Below, piece by piece: positions 63,813-64,000 of a DNA stretch of 64,000 nt. This DNA comes from Halichondria panicea (taxonomy: Eukaryota; Porifera; Demospongiae; Suberitida; Halichondriidae). Made by a program: the position numbers and the translations under genes. The notes below the pieces were generated by a model. It saw only the letters and a program-made list of their open reading frames with translations. It was not told the origin of the DNA and did no database searches. Numbering within the stretch: the stretch's first letter is position 1; every line of letters begins with the position of its first letter. The stretch spans positions 62,001 through 126,000 of the forward strand of contig NC_087378.1 in the NCBI RefSeq assembly GCF_963675165.1, given 5' to 3'.

Positions 63813-64000
63813 TTAACGAGGTCTTCCCCTGCCACGCCCCCTTGGACCGGGTAGAGCGGCGGTGGGGTCATTACCTCCGGAGCGTGGGTTCTTTATTGTC
63901 TCGTCAACAGACAGAATGAGAGCAGCTGCCTCCGAGGCACCAGTAAGAGCGTTGATCTTTACCATGGCAGGTTCCCACACAAAAGCCTCAAAGTTGTCAG
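63813..64000 (-). CDS. CCT7: CCT7, chaperonin TCP1 subunit eta, 3' partial
   Basis: Subunit of the cytosolic chaperonin TRiC/CCT, which folds actin and tubulin. Only the last exon is in the window. It reads [20 protein letters not shown], then [22 protein letters not shown], and ends GRGRGRPR with a TAA. This closely matches the CCT7 C-terminus, including the WEPAMVxINAL and [11 protein letters not shown] blocks and the basic Gly-Arg tail. The N-terminal 500 or so residues lie beyond 64000. Confidence 0.95.
   Translation of the reverse strand, partial: DNFEAFVWEPAMVKINALTGASEAAALILSVDETIKNPRSGGNDPTAALPGPRGRGRGRPR

Overview
The window is nuclear DNA of a multicellular animal. Almost every gene is split by short introns (about 50-300 bp) with GT-AG ends. 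The gene set (HPS1, VPS33B, RAB28, PPT2, B4GALT7, a tetraspanin, an Ig-like receptor, an UNC13-like protein) is metazoan. High gene density, short introns, many small palindromic (MITE-like) repeats and CA/GT microsatellites suggest an early-branching animal, most likely a sponge. This is inferred from composition and gene content only. All exon borders are read by eye from splice signals and reading frame.

Layout: the 3' part of a mitoferrin (+, 225-1372); a cytochrome P450 (-, 1599-4072) head-to-head with a single-exon tetraspanin (+, 4281-5117); a large AT-hook/CCCH protein, tentatively TOPAZ1-like (-, 5433-about 14840); a very large UNC13/MHD-type protein with a DEP-like C-terminus (-, 15178-26837), head-to-head with a BOD1/BOD1L1-type protein (+, 27300-28999); RAB28 (+, 29160-32030); eIF3a (+, 32219-38626); a small Ig-like membrane protein (-, 39040-39738); HPS1 (-, 40237-46451); two tandem PPT2-type thioesterases (+, 47725-49057 and 49206-51038); ornithine aminotransferase (-, 51264-53493), head-to-head with B4GALT7 (+, 53715-55181); FNTA (-, 55367-57118), head-to-head with VPS33B (+, 57481-60401); a secreted sulfatase (+, 60830-63482); and the 3' end of CCT7 (-, 63813-64000).

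Several genes share cell biology without forming an operon. HPS1 (BLOC-3), VPS33B, RAB28 and UNC13-type proteins act in vesicle and lysosome-related organelle traffic. The PPT2 enzymes and the sulfatase are lysosomal or secreted hydrolases. B4GALT7 builds the glycosaminoglycan linker. FNTA is the alpha subunit of the enzyme expected to prenylate the RAB28 C-terminus.

The most unusual structure is in the second PPT2 gene. Its 5' splice site lies inside a tenfold 33-bp tandem repeat, giving ten equivalent in-phase donor sites. Also notable are an interspersed ~95-bp repeat with at least five close copies in introns of eIF3a, a gene-conversion tract with in-frame 54-nt introns at the PPT2 active-site serine, two GC-AG introns in B4GALT7, and a MITE inserted in a 61-bp tandem array in the sulfatase intron. 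I saw no viral genes, toxin genes, CRISPR arrays or rRNA genes.
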